From NCBI GenBank assembly GCA_026122225.1, contig JANEZZ010001864.1, positions 620,001-684,000 on the forward strand: 64,000 bases of DNA, written 5' to 3'. This stretch comes from Heloderma charlesbogerti (taxonomy: Eukaryota > Chordata > Lepidosauria > Squamata > Helodermatidae). A program made the position numbers and the translations under genes. The notes under the pieces were generated by a model, which was not told where the DNA came from, made no database searches, and saw nothing but the letters and a program-made list of their open reading frames with translations. Below are positions 1 to 10,510 of this stretch, piece by piece (within the stretch, counting starts at the first letter, position 1; each line of letters starts with the position of its first letter).

Positions 1-250
1 GGGAAATCTTGCTGAAGATGTCATCTGTAATCTCATTCTAAGGCTTGATGATGGTTAGAAGATGTTGCAGATGCCATTATTTTTTTATTTTAAGTTTTAA
101 CCAAGGAAAGTTAAGACAATCTTATAGTAAAAATTTCTGCAAATTTACCATACCATAAAAACCACTAGAAATGTTTTTCAGAGAAATTTCATCAAAACAT
201 AGTACATCTAATTTATTAGTCTGTTCAGCATAGATTATAGTCATATATTG

Positions 251-547
251 TGTGGCGCAGAGTGGTTGGTGGCAGTATTGCAAGTGAAACTCTCCCCACG
301 ACCTGAGATCGATCCCAGCAGGAGCTGGGTCCCAGGTAGCCAGCTCAGGTTGACTCAGCCTTCCGTCCTTCCGAGGTCGGTAAAATGAGTACCCAGCTTG
401 CTGGGGGAAAGGTAGTCACGACTGGGGAAGGCCATGGCAAACCACCCCGCTACAGTCTGCCATGAAAACGCCAGCAAAAGCGGCGTCCCTCTAGGAATCA
501 GCAATGACTCAGTGCTTGTGCAGGAGGAACCTTTCCTTTCCTTTCCT
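251..547 (+). mobile_element. Sauria SINE (tRNA head, Bov-B-derived tail)
   Basis: Short interspersed element typical of squamates. A tRNA-related head (GTGGCGCAGAGTGGTT, then a B-box-like GATCGATCC) is followed by the unique segment with CCTTCCGAGGTCGGTAAAAT. The 3' part resembles the Bov-B LINE end (GGCAAACCACCCCG, then CAGTGCTTGTGCAGGAGG) and stops in CTTTC repeats. Such elements depend on Bov-B reverse transcriptase in trans. This is the only copy I found and the best taxonomic marker here. No clear target duplication was seen. Confidence 0.9.
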
Positions 548-807
548 AGATGCGAATAGTTGTTTGAAAAGACCTATAGAAGGTGTCATAGACTATGTAG
601 ATTCATTTTTTTAATGTGGAATTGAAGTATGAGGGGAAATTCAGCACATATCTTCTATATAGATCTTTTCAAATGGCTTTCTTTTTGGTTAGTTGCGTTT
701 GTTTTTAAACTTTGTACACATAAGTGGAAAAATAGTTGATAAAATGAAAGCAATTTAAAAAATGACTAGTAACTAGTTTTGTCCTCACTCTACCTCATTT
801 TGTACTG

Positions 808-1049
808 AGCCTGGAGGAAAAGGGTATCCATGGCTACTAGTCCTGATGGCTATGTGCTAACTCCAGTACCAGAGGCAGTGAGCCTGTGTACACCAGTTGC
901 TGGGGAACATGGGTGGGAGGGTACTGTTGCACTCACGTCCTGCTTGTGGGATCCTGGTCGACAGCTGGTTGGTGACTGTGTGAACAGAATGCTGGACTAG
1001 ATGGACCCTTGGTCTGATCCAGCATAGCTCTTCCTGTGTTCTTATGTTA
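808..1049 (+). mobile_element. CR1-type LINE 3' end
   Basis: A 3'-terminal, 5'-truncated non-LTR retrotransposon. It contains ACCAGTTGCTGGGGAACA, CTCACGTCCTGCTTGTGGG and GCTGGACTAGATGGACCC, and ends in TTCTTATG, a short terminal repeat of the sort CR1 elements carry instead of poly(A). The same sequence recurs at 62650-62830 in sense and at 24615-24805 in antisense. No coding part remains. Confidence 0.75.
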
Positions 1050-1768
1050 ATAGCTTTTGTGCGCCACCATGTTAATGATAGTGGATTATATTAGCACAAT
1101 ATGCCAATGCAGTATGTTGGGCAGGCTCATGAAGGATAATTCAACAGATTATGACATTGAGCCCTGTCCTTATATTTAGGGGCCAACTACACATTACATA
1201 CAAACATGTGTAAACAAATCCAAATCTCCCCCCCCCCTTTTTTTTGAAGAAAAAAAACTTTTTAAAAATATAGAGTAATGGTTTTAGGAGTGAGTGAATT
1301 CTGAGCCGTGCTTTTGTCTTCCATATTTGAATCCTGGGAGTGGTGGTCCCAGGTTGTGAGAGATTTTGACATATTTAGTTGGTTAAGCATAAACATCCAG
1401 CCACTTCTCCATTCAAAATTACCCCTTCCAAAGCTGTTTTTTCTTAAATCTAAAAAAGGGGAAGAAAAAGAAATGGTGTTCCATTGCATATGTTTAGCCC
1501 CATATTTGTCATAGGCTTATGAAATGAAAGCCACCACACGTTGACATGTATCTATTTAAAATCGAGTTATCTTTATTTCCAGTTCCAGAAATAAGTTCCA
1601 GTTCATCTTATGGAAGCTGCTGTGGGAGCATTTGGCTGAAGAGTGGGATAAAAACGCTTGAAATAAATACTAAAACATGGAAAATATTCCATAATGTAAA
1701 GAGATGTGCATAATTTTGCATTTGAGTAACTTTATGCTGGACTAGAAATAACCCTTTACCTTCTCAAT
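1050..1768. other. No recognised feature
   Basis: AT-rich sequence with a homopolymer stretch of C, T and A near 1228-1257. The two short overlapping frames at 1262-1514 run on opposite strands, show no known domain and are probably chance. The preceding gap (548-807) also holds nothing I recognise. Confidence 0.5.
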
Positions 1769-1848
1769 CAGGCTTGCCCAGCCTGGTGCCCTCCAGAAGT
1801 GTTGAACTGTAACTCCCATCACCCCCATCCAGCATGGCCATTGGCTTA
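1769..1848 (+). mobile_element. hAT MITE, left half only
   Basis: Matches the left arm of the short palindromic MITE seen complete at 7015-7140 and 38027-38162 (GCCTGGTGCCCTCCAGAAG, AACTCCCATCA, CAGCATGGCCATTGG). The right arm is missing, so it cannot form the usual hairpin. Confidence 0.65.
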
Positions 1849-1982
1849 GAAGGCTTCTTCTAGGTTTTATATACTTTACCATGGAAGAATTCAAATTATG
1901 ACATTGCAAACTCTGCACACAGGATCACGCTCTGAGTATCTTTTTTTGTTGTTATCTGCTCTATAGGAAGGCTTTTTCTTTT

Positions 1983-2010
1983 TAAAAAAATAAAATAAAA
2001 TAAAATAAAT
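1983..2010. repeat. (AAAAT)n microsatellite
   Basis: An A-run followed by about four AAAAT units. It may be the tail of a decayed retroelement, but nothing upstream is recognisable. Confidence 0.8.
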
Positions 2011-2513
2011 CACTTTTCCATAAACTAGCACTTCCGCCCAAACATCTCAACTGGATTATCTATAACTGAGAGGAATGTTTGGAATGAATTCAGTAGTTAT
2101 CACAAATTGCTCTTGGTTTTCTAAATTTATTCTCATCTTGTAAGGGTTAGGATTAATTGAAGATTTGAAAGACTAATAATAAATGTAGATGAATACAGGT
2201 TATTGTATCTTCAAGTTTTTGTCTAGACAGGGGAGCCTTTTGTAACATTTAAAATTATTGTTTATGAATTCAGTGTGTTCAGGAAACCAGAGAAGTATGC
2301 TTTAAGCTGAGAATATGGAAAACTGCATTTCCTTCTCATTATTTTGTTTCACAGAAGCTTTTAATGGATTCCAAAACTCCTCACAAAGACATTTCTATTT
2401 AAAAAGGGAAATAATGTAATGTTACTTAATCTTTGTGCATATTTCTCAGAATATGGTAACCTCAAAACATATGGACTCTTGTTATACTCTCCCATCCATG
2501 TAAAATAATTATT

Positions 2514-2680
2514 TGCCTTTCTCCCAAGGAATGCAAGGTGGGATATATGGTTCTCTACACACATGTGTGCGTTTTAACTTCACAAGAACCCTATGTGAAA
2601 TAGGTTAGTTTAAGAGAGTGATTTGAACCTGGGTCTCCACCATCTAAGTCCAACACTCTAACTATTACTCCATACTGGCT
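2514..2680 (-). mobile_element. MIR-like CORE-SINE, antisense
   Basis: On the minus strand this reads as a tRNA-like head (CCAGTATGGAGTAATAGTTAG, with a region equivalent to GGTTCAAATC), then the TGTGAAGTTAAAA type core and a LINE-like end (CCACCTTGCATTCCTTGGGAG). It is the old tRNA-derived SINE type with a CORE segment. The middle is shortened compared with the copy at 26584-26806. Confidence 0.6.
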
Positions 2681-3189
2681 GTTTGGATACAGTCTAGAGA
2701 CGGTTACATCAATTTAACTCTCATTGAAATCCAGTGATCTTCAGTGCACAGTTAAATGCTTCACTACTATAGTTTTATCTCACATTCTGTGAGTTACGTT
2801 CTGTATGTACTGTAATTCTTTGTATGTGTATGTATGTGTTATTGATATGGGAGAATACAAAATGGCACTGTCTCATGGTTTCCATCTCATCCGAAAAATA
2901 TTTTTTTGAGTCACTTTCCCTTTCCTCCTGCTCCAGGATATATGCAGCTTCCCAGTACAGCTTGCTCACATCTCTGGGGTGGGCAGGGATGAGTTGTGAA
3001 TATTCTGTTTTATATGAGATATAGATGTGCGAAAACAGAAAGCATATGGGCACTCTCTTTTTGTGTGGCTTCCACATCACTGTCTCTTCCAAAGATGCTC
3101 TATAACAGTGCAGAAGTGTAAGTTAGGAGCAGAGATAGTGGGAACTAGTGGGTAGAAAGGTATCCTGATCATACACAAAATGTTCTTTT

Positions 3190-3455
3190 AGCATTTATTT
3201 ATTTATTTATTTATTGCCACTCTGGGCGATGTACAGAATATATAATAAACAATTTAAAACAATAACATTCCACAGTAAAAACATCATTTTTCTAAAAATA
3301 CCCTAACCTACCCCAAATGCCTGCCTGAACAACCATGTTTTAATGTGCGGCAGAAGCTCATTAAAAAGGGGATATGGCGGAGTTTCCTAGGGAGGGAGTT
3401 CCACAGCGTGGGGGCCACCACAGAGAAGGCCCTTCTGTATTATAGAACTCCTCAT
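3190..3455 (-). mobile_element. LINE (CR1/L2-type) 3' end, antisense
   Basis: On the minus strand a short reverse-transcriptase C-terminal peptide is readable around 3345-3440 (AFSVVAPTLWNSLPR), the conserved end of CR1/L2-clade ORF2 proteins. It is followed by 3' UTR and a TTTA repeat (3191-3217), which is the element's 3' tail. It is 5'-truncated and non-functional. Confidence 0.75.
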
Positions 3456-3458
3456 CTT

Positions 3459-3650
3459 TATTATTTATTTAATTTATTTATTACATTTTTATACCATCCA
3501 ATAACAAAAGCTCTCTGGGTAGTTCACAACAATTAAAACCGTGAAATACAGCATGATGAAACATAATATACTTTTTTAAATAATTTAAAAATTCATTATA
3601 AAACCAAAGTAAAAACCAGCAGCATCTTTGGAGCTTCAAGCCCTTCAGTT
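3459..3650 (-). mobile_element. LINE 3' tail, antisense
   Basis: Carries the very common squamate LINE end ATACCATCCAATAAC, AAAGCTCTCTGGGTAGTTCA, headed by an ATTTATT repeat that is its tail. Related tails occur at 25047-25105, 41232-41300 and inside 56080-56518. It lies head to tail with the preceding LINE fragment. Confidence 0.6.
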
Positions 3651-3840
3651 CTTTCTTAGATCTTTGGCACAATGATAAGAGTTGTACATTTAAGTGAAAT
3701 TATGGTGAGTTCACCTAAGCCAGAGAGCTGGGACTAGGTTTGTTATAAATCTCAAGCTGCAATAGTCTAAAAGGTCTAAGTATTTTTTAGCATGTGAGGT
3801 ATAGCCTTGGATGGGAGAGAGTATTATTCATAGGGCAGGC

Positions 3841-4330
3841 ATTCATACAATCATAGAGTACAGACTTGGTGGATTAATTTGACCATCCTTGTGCTGTAAG
3901 ACAGGGTATATTATACTTAAAGCATTTCTGTCAGATGCTAGCAAAACCATTTTTTGAAAATCTCTAAACAGGCAAACTTTCCTTGGTGGCTTATTCTGTT
4001 ATTTAACTGTTCTGTGTTAGTTTCTCCTGGTGATTAGCCCAAATCTTTCTCCCAGTATTTAATACCATTTCTGCTTGTCAGATCCTCCATGGATAGAATG
4101 AACAGTAGTTGCCACTTCTTTTTCTGAGATTCTTCTAAATACCTGAATACTGTAAACATATTCCTTCTCTCCTTTTATTTGGGCTAAATCGTAACCAAGT
4201 CCATTCTCTTTATTCATGGGATCTGTCTTCTAAAAGCTTCATCACTTTTATAGTTCTCTGAATACTTTTCAATGATTTGTACAGCAGAGAACTGAGCACA
4301 GTATTCAAATGAATTTGTAAGAAATACTCC
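3841..4330 (-). mobile_element. CR1 LINE 3' UTR, antisense
   Basis: Begins ATACAATCATAGAGTACAG, the reverse complement of a CR1 3' terminus (CTATGATT repeats). It then follows the CR1 3' UTR order: CAGATG region, GTTTCTCCTGGTGATTAG, CTTCTAAATACCTGAATAC, GGGATCTGTCTTC, and GAGCACAGTATTCAAATG. It is well diverged and has no coding sequence. Confidence 0.75.
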
Positions 4331-5250
4331 TGGTGATAGTGTTTCATACTTGTATTGGTCAGAAACAAAGAAGCAGTACATGGATCTGGAAAGCAGCTTT
4401 TGCTGTGGCTTAACCTATATATTTTGATGTAATTTTGTATAAGAACCACATATTTTCTTAAATCTTCTTTTGCCTTTCGTGCTGAAGCTGTCTAAATGAT
4501 TTGGATGGCTGAGCGTTTTCCAAGAGTCTGGAAATACCTAACTGGTTTCCTTAATGTAAGAGCGTGGTGGCTCTTCTAAGCCAGAACTCCTACTAGTCAC
4601 CAAAATAATGTACAGACTATCCGTGTTCTTCTGTCACCAACAATCCAAATGTGTGTACTGATAGCAAAAGTATTGAAAGATGAGCGTTCAAAAACAATGC
4701 TTATGTTAATGTTTCATCCAGAAGATCTACTTAAATGAGTGAGAAGGTTTCTATAGATTTTAAAGGACTGAAGCAAGTCCACTGTAGTGTTTCCACACCT
4801 TACTGGTAAAAAAGAAATGCTTTACTCATCCCAAACGTGATACAGTGAAACCAGGGCCCCTTGCTTAGAGGTGGCTGTATGTGTTTTTTTTATTACACAA
4901 CAGTTACATGACAGTATTCAGAATCCTCTACTGAAAACACCTAAAAGAATTGCCAGATGTGTTTGACAGAATACTACCTCACTTTTTATTAGCAGACCAC
5001 CTCTTTGAAGGAACCAACATTCACAAATATTTTGGTTTAGTTGCACGCAGCTGGAAAAATACCTGCCAATCTAAATATATGTTCATAAAAACTTTATAGG
5101 AGAAAAATATTCACCAAGTTCAGTTGGCATGAAAGCTAAATCCAATAGCTGAATTCAGCCTAATAGGACAGAGTTGGCAATGTTTCCTTGGCCTTCAGTC
5201 TCTCAGCAATTATGACTTTGACCACAAAGTAGCATGGCTTTTTAGTCTAG
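4331..5250. other. No recognised feature
   Basis: AT-rich single-copy-looking sequence. I see no domain-bearing frame, repeat or structured RNA. The 79-codon antisense frame at 4210-4449 overlaps the CR1 block and has no recognisable content. Confidence 0.5.
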
Positions 5251-5318
5251 TTCAACTTACATTGTAGTCAGAATCCAGTATTCATATCGAGGGTGCCTTA
5301 ACAGCTCTTGACTTCATT

Positions 5319-5855
5319 GCTGCTGTCAGGGTGGACACTGAGCCCATAGAACCTCAGAGCAGTTCTGATTCTGAGGAGGAACAGCCATCCGTGGGAGAGG
5401 AGCACGCTCATCCCTCCCAGGCCCTGCAGCTGGCAGAGATTCCTCCTCCCAGCATTCCAGGCATAGATAGCGCTCCTGGGAGTGAAGGAGCGTGGGAGGA
5501 GGGCTGGCTGGATGCTCGACGCAGACGCAAAGAGCGACGAGCTATGGAGGGCACGGAAAGGAGGCGTAGCGCCCGTTTGGCGCGCAAGCAACGGTCGCAT
5601 CCAGAGGACCCAAGGGAAAAGGGGAGGGACTCTCCCTAGCCCATAAGTTCAGGGTCTGCAAGTGATTCTCGTTCAAACGGGGACCAACTGTTTCCAACCC
5701 AGGGGCATAGCTTACTCTGCTGTTCATAGCTTAGTCGCTGGTGATAGAGTTAAGTTGTAAAAGGAATAAAGCCTTGAAAAGAATCCTTTGTCTGTATCTG
5801 GAGTTGGCTACTGGAGTAGACTGAAAGAGGCTGGCTAGGGCCCCCTGACAGCTGC
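5319..5855 (+). mobile_element. Solo LTR with 5-bp target duplication
   Basis: A 527-bp LTR at 5324-5850 opens with TGTCAGGG and closes with CCCCTGACA, inverted ends of the TG...CA form. It is flanked by identical GCTGC duplications (5319-5323 and 5851-5855). AATAAA at 5764-5769 fits a polyadenylation signal before U5. No internal retroelement sequence or second LTR is present, so it is the product of LTR-LTR recombination. A 5-bp duplication suits Gypsy-type or some retroviral elements; I cannot decide which. Removing it restores the LINE frame across the site. Confidence 0.85.
5331..5639 (+). pseudogene. Open frame inside the solo LTR
   Basis: About 102 codons open within the LTR. The N-terminal half is acidic and Ser/Pro-rich (SSSDSEEEQP); the C-terminal part is strongly basic (ARRRRKERR, RRRSARLARKQR). 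It starts at a GTG; the first ATG is near residue 71, and the frame is also open upstream through the LTR edge. This fits the C-terminus of a retroelement polyprotein that runs into the 3' LTR, but it could be chance in GC-rich sequence. No promoter or partner gene is present. I do not recognise a domain. Confidence 0.4.
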
Positions 5856-6784
5856 CATGACAACTATGGGGCTGAATCAACACATCAGGGGTCCTACACA
5901 TTTTGCAGGACACACTCTGGACCAGTATTTTCAACTGGTTAGGAGTTTGGTGGTATGACCACACTGTCATCAACAGACCACTTCCTGGTGGGGTTTAGAC
6001 TGAGAGCCACCATTCCCCTCTGCAAGAATGGTGTGCCCATTATGTTTGTCTATCCCCAGAGACTTGTGGAACCCCATGGATACTTGAATGCCCTTAGTAG
6101 CTTCCCGTTATGTGGCTGTCGCGCCTGCTTAAGCTTTTGTCCCACAATGGAATGGGCTGTTTACATTATTTCTCCCCAGTATTCTCTTCCACAATGTTTG
6201 CTCCCAGATATGTAGGCAAGGTGCTTGGAAGGGTTTGGCTGACCACATTTATATTTGAATCCTGCCCATCCCTGGTTAATTATAACTGTATGTAGGTTAT
6301 TGACTGAATGGGTCCAGAAGGTTATTAATACTTCCTTGCCAGAGAGAATGGACCCAGGCACCTTAAAGGAGGCAGTTGTGCTTTAGAAATCCTGTCTGGA
6401 CCTGGAAGACTGAAATAACTATCAGCCAGTTGCAAATATTCCCTTTTGGGGGCAAGATATTGAGTTAGTGGTAGCTGACCTACTTCAGTCTCTCTTGAAG
6501 GAAATGGATTATTTAAATGCATTTCAATCTGGCTTTAGGCCTGGTTTTAGGAAATATATATCCTGTAGATAAAAAGCTAGCAGGGTAAAATTCCATGAAT
6601 GAAGCAAGTCGATTACACAATAAAAACCTCATCTGGAAGGACCCCAAGATTTGGTCCATACGTTGTGTTTCACAGTGTTCAGTCTCAAGTGAACTTCAGT
6701 TTTCATTCATTTCCCCTAACATTTTTTTTTTTATTCTCTGGATTTTGGTATTTATTTTTCCTGAATTCTCTAGCCCCTTGCTGG

Positions 6785-6900
6785 TGTTCACCTGCAATAC
6801 ATGTAGGGCTAACCTGGGGATGAGACGTGGGCAAGCATGCAAGCGCCACCCTGAAATGTGCCCTCATGCCCAGCTGTGTTATGTGAAAAGGGGCTTGTAA
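6785..6900 (-). mobile_element. MITE fragment related to 10745-11068
   Basis: TGTTCACCTGCAATACATG, AGGGCTAACCTGGGGATGAG and GTGGGCAAGCATGC resemble the reverse complement of the right arm of the palindromic element at 10745-11068. It sits in the gap between the two halves of the LINE relic, so it may mark the insertion or deletion that removed the reverse-transcriptase core. Confidence 0.45.
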
Positions 6901-7006
6901 GATGAACATCTATCACATTACATATTAGCCATATTAAATCAGTTCTGAAGGAGCTACATTGGCTGCCTATTCACTGTTGAGCCCTATTTAAGGTGCTGGT
7001 GCTTAC

Positions 7007-7148
7007 CTTTAAAGCAGGGGCAGGCAACTTGTGGCTCTCCAGATGTTTTGGCCTACAGCTCCCATCAGCCTTAGCCAGTGGTGAGGGATGATGGAAGTCA
7101 TAGGCCAAAAATCTGGAGGGCCACAAGTTGCCCATCCCTGCTTTAAAG
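7007..7148 (+). mobile_element. hAT MITE with perfect 8-bp target duplication
   Basis: A complete 126-bp palindromic element (7015-7140) starts CAGGGGCAGGCAACTTG and ends CAAGTTGCCCATCCCTG, flanked on both sides by CTTTAAAG (7007-7014, 7141-7148). Terminal repeats opening CAGGG and 8-bp duplications are hAT hallmarks. There is no coding capacity; it needs transposase in trans. It sits in the C-terminal coding part of the LINE relic and is therefore younger than that LINE. Confidence 0.92.
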
Positions 7149-7545
7149 CCTTAAATGGCTTGGGGCACCTGCTCCTATATCAACCTGCCCATGATCTAAG
7201 ACCTTTTGCCAAGGAACTTCTCAATGTGCTTGCATCATCACAGCTACATCATTCATCTACAAGGGAGTGGCTTTGTCAGAAGCTGAGCCACAGTTGTGGA
7301 ATGCCCTGGTGCCCAGATTGCAGTCTTTTAGGCACCAGTCAAAAACCATTTTATTTGCATTTTAACAGATTTTAACATCTCAGTCTGTTTTCAATCTCAG
7401 TCTATTTTAACATCTTATCTGCTGCTTTGACCATTTGTATTGTGTTTTGTTTATTGATTTTATGTTGTACCACTCTGTACCACACCACTCTGAAACCCAG
7501 TAGGATGAAGGGGCAGTATATAAATAATTTTATAAATATAATAAT

Positions 7546-8711
7546 TCATAAACTGAGGTGGGATCCTTTTATGGCCAAGCTTCATGTAGGATTCACTGTG
7601 AGGTGACGGGGAAAAAAAAAACATTTAGTGGTGTGAGAGAGATCTTGATAATTTATTGAAGAAAATGTGATCACATTTGCACGGTATAGTTTCACTGACT
7701 AAAGATATAACACTTCAGAATGCGTCCTGAATACACTATTTTGAAAGATTGCATGTATACCCTTGATACTTCTCTTCTAGTCATGCCCATTCTTTATACT
7801 TTGTGAGAAGCCAAAGTATATTAAACACCCCAACTAAAATATTTAGTGGAATGTATACACTTATTTCATGTATTGACATGCATGTCTGGATATATAAATA
7901 CAAATTACTGAGAACAAATAACACACCACCACCAGAGAACAAATACAGCACTGCTTTCTGGCTGTAGGTTACCAGAATCCAACAACTATTAAAGCATGAA
8001 AGAACAGTGTATGGTATGAATGCCCACACATAGTGAGAAACCACTCAAATCACATATAGTAAGTGCACATCTGAATCCATCTAGAGTTTACAAGACTCTT
8101 CTTATTTAGAAACAGAGGGTACTTGTATCTTCTTGTAAAGTCAAACTTTTTCCATGTGAATTTATAGATTGAATTATTGGCAAGGTTCCAAACAGTGTTC
8201 TTTTTCCGAATTGCATCCATATGGTGTGGTAAATATTTTGTTATTTGGTATATAAATCCAGTAAATCATCCATTTGAATAACAATAAAAATTATGATAGG
8301 CCAGGAAGACCCAATAGGCATTAACTAAGCTGGATTCCTTGAGCATTTTAATGACAGAATGACCTATTTTTAAGGTAGGGGAATAGAAATAGTAATTACC
8401 AGGATCACTGTCTTTTTTGTGTTACAGGTTTTGCTAATTAATGAGTACAACAATTTGTTTTGCAAGATACATAAGCATCACACTGCTAGAATGCCTGAAC
8501 TGCAGAAGCAGCAGTGGGTGGTCTATAATATGAGATAATTAGTGTGGGATGAGAACAAGATCTGTGCTGCTTATTTTGTTTTCCTGTCCTGCTGTGTTTG
8601 CCGGTTGACAACATGTCTAAACTTTTCATGTACTGAAGTCCGTGAAAATTTGAAATGCAAAGCTAAATGAAGGGAAAAGAATCTAGTGACATGAAACTGT
8701 ATAAGACGTTG
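7546..8711. other. No recognised feature
   Basis: AT-rich sequence without a recognised repeat. The 87-codon antisense frame at 7781-8044 is hydrophobic but shows no known motif, repeat or splice context, and I treat it as chance. Confidence 0.5.
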
Positions 8712-8887
8712 GACCATTGGTGCAATACTCTCTGCCCCAAATGCCAGTGGCTGTCCAAGGTCTCCTGCAAAGTTATTTCCCTGCTTTGCTACCCCAAATC
8801 CTTTTTTAAACTGTAGATCCCAACATGGAACCTGTGACCTTCAGCAAGCAAATTATATGCTTTGTAGCTGAGCTATAGGCTCCCTCT
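8711..8887 (-). mobile_element. tRNA-derived SINE, antisense, degraded
   Basis: Retains the order of the SINE at 54979-55165: GGACCATTGGTGCAATACT, GGCTGTCCAAGGTCTCCTGC, then GGAACCTGTGACCTTC and TGCTTTGTAGCTGAGCTATAG, the reverse complement of a tRNA-like A/B-box head. An insertion or expansion in the middle and many substitutions show it is old. Confidence 0.65.
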
Positions 8888-8972
8888 TCCTACAATTTCT
8901 CTTCCTCAGGAGTGTTTTGAAATTACTTTTCTAGAAATTAAAGCAACTGATTAGTATTTTTTTCTCTTTTAG

Positions 8973-9077
8973 GACAATCTGAAGCTTCAGGAGACCATGG
9001 ATTCAGCTGCTGCACTTATCATGGCATTAATAAGAGATAGAAATCCTGTCTTTGTTGGCCAGCTTCTAGTGGCATGA
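8973..9077 (+). other. Weak candidate terminal exon
   Basis: A pyrimidine-rich run and AG (TTTTTTTCTCTTTTAG, ending 8972) precede an open stretch of 34 codons ending in TGA at 9075-9077. It resembles a splice acceptor with a short terminal coding exon. The peptide (starting DNLKLQETMD) is not one I recognise, and 34 open codons is not beyond chance. There is no neighbouring exon to support it. Confidence 0.15.
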
Positions 9078-9457
9078 AAAGGAGATATACAAATATTTCA
9101 AGTAGCAGCCTTCCTAAAACCTTTACTGATGAGTGAAAATGCAGGCTTTTTAACAGTCACAATTGAAATCTACTACCAGTCTATTTAGGAGGACATTTAA
9201 ATATTTAAGAGGGAGGTTTTATATGAAATATAGTTACTATGTGGTACAAAAGATTATGTTGTATGCTGCCTTTGGGGAGAAAGAATAGATATGAAACGTG
9301 ATAGATAAAGCAGGTTGTGTTCTAAAAGGGCTATAACCATAGAGGGGTTTCAAAACTATGTGAGCAAGAGCTAGCTAAACGGAAGTACTTTTAAGTACAC
9401 TTATTCTAAGGGGGAGATTTAAGCAGATGCACAACTCTCTCCTTGAAATAAATGGGA

Positions 9458-9535
9458 CTGACTGCAATCCTATGCATTTTTACTTAGAAATACGTTGCAC
9501 TGAGTTCAATAGGGCTTACTTCCTAGTAAGTGTTT
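9458..9535 (+). mobile_element. Short palindromic MITE remnant (GCAATCCTATGCAT type)
   Basis: TGCAATCCTATGCATTTTT, TTGCACTGAGTTCAATAGG and GCTTACTTCCTAGTAAG form the body of a common squamate MITE. Relatives occur at 39216-39290, 55945-56030, 56600-56705 and 58195-58275. The right end is lost. Confidence 0.5.
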
Positions 9536-9692
9536 ACATACAGAGAGAGAGAGGGAGGGAAAATTTATTTAGGTTGCTTTTATTTCTTCAGTCTAGGAAA
9601 TCATTCTTATTGCTGATCATATCTCAAAAATACTATGTTCCTTTCCTGATTTCTGCAACTGATCCTTTAAAATGAACTGTCATTATATTTAT

Positions 9693-10138
9693 TTAGGGCA
9701 CAATCCTATGACTTCCACTCTCGATGCTCATAAGACTCCGAACTCAGAGGCTTACAAGCTTCCAATGCAGAGCAGAAAGAGCAGCAGAGGTGATCGTTGC
9801 CTCCCCATCCTCCCTCTCTGTATTTTCACTAGATGGGCGTTTTCCCATCTAGTGGGGCATTCTGGAGGGGAAGGGAAGAAGGCTGGAGAGGCCTCAAAAT
9901 GGCTTGTATCCCAGCCTCTCTAGGCCCCTCCGCTCCCTGCCCACTGGAATCCCTCCTTTACTCCCTCTCTGAGGCTGAATTCCCCACCTTGGAGAGGCAG
10001 CTGGCGTGGTTTCATGGTGGGGTGGGGGGAGCACAGATTTCCAGATCGGAGGTCAGACTGTTCTGACCTCAGATACATGAATCCAAAATATCCTATGGCC
10101 CCCAGACAAAGTCTAGGGGCCATAGGATTGCTCCCTTA
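9693..10138 (+). mobile_element. Harbinger-like non-autonomous element, TTA duplication
   Basis: A 440-bp element (9696-10135) starts GGGCACAATCCTATG and ends CATAGGATTGCTCCC, flanked by TTA on both sides. The 3-bp TNA target duplication and GGG...CCC ends are typical of PIF/Harbinger MITEs. The interior is GC-rich and non-coding. It is in the same orientation as 40797-41230 and opposite to 39456-39891 and 53404-53833. Confidence 0.8.
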
Positions 10139-10335
10139 GGCTGCTATGCTTTCTATTTTTGGTGCTTCTCCCCTTAAGAAATATATGGAAGGTCCAACAG
10201 AAAACTAACAACAAAATCACCATTTGCATTTTAAGCTTATAGAGATTATATGTACTGAGCATTATGTTAAAATCAGTTATAGTTGCTAACCAAAACTGAA
10301 TTAGATGGTATATGATATACATTATCTCGCTGTTT

Positions 10336-10510
10336 TTGTCTCCTCAAGGGGCGGGGGGGAAACATCAGTCAGCTTGGAGGAAGACCCCCTCCTCCAGAGC
10401 CCAGATGCAGGCTCTTGAATAATATCCGGAGGAGGCGAGGCCTTCCCCTTGATCCCCAGACTTCCTGCCTCCATTCAGAAAAGCAAATTCAGCAGAGGCG
10501 CTGACTCACT
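10336..10510. other. GC-rich block with open frames on both strands
   Basis: This block is richer in G and C and in CpG than its surroundings. On the plus strand it follows GTTTTTGTCTCCTCAAG, a reasonable splice-acceptor-like run, with about 51 open codons to a TGA. The minus strand has a similar-length frame starting at an ATG. Neither peptide is recognised, and I see no matching donor site. It could be an exon, a decayed repeat or chance. Confidence 0.15.

Larger units (their letters stand above)
5252..7545 (+). mobile_element. LINE relic (CR1/L2 clade) with nested insertions
   Basis: A decayed non-LTR retrotransposon ORF2. In order: an endonuclease part (IHIEGALTALDFIAAM read across the LTR site, then RGPTHFAGHTLD and SDHFLVGFRLRA type motifs at about 5870-6010); the start of the reverse transcriptase (ANYRPVANI-like segment, LNAFQSGFRPGF at about 6420-6555); a deletion removing the catalytic core; then the C-terminus (LKELHWLPI at about 6945, FKVLVLTFKALNGL across the MITE site) and a 3' UTR to about 7545. 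A solo LTR (5324-5850) and a hAT MITE (7015-7140) interrupt it. Frameshifts and stops make it dead. Confidence 0.85.
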
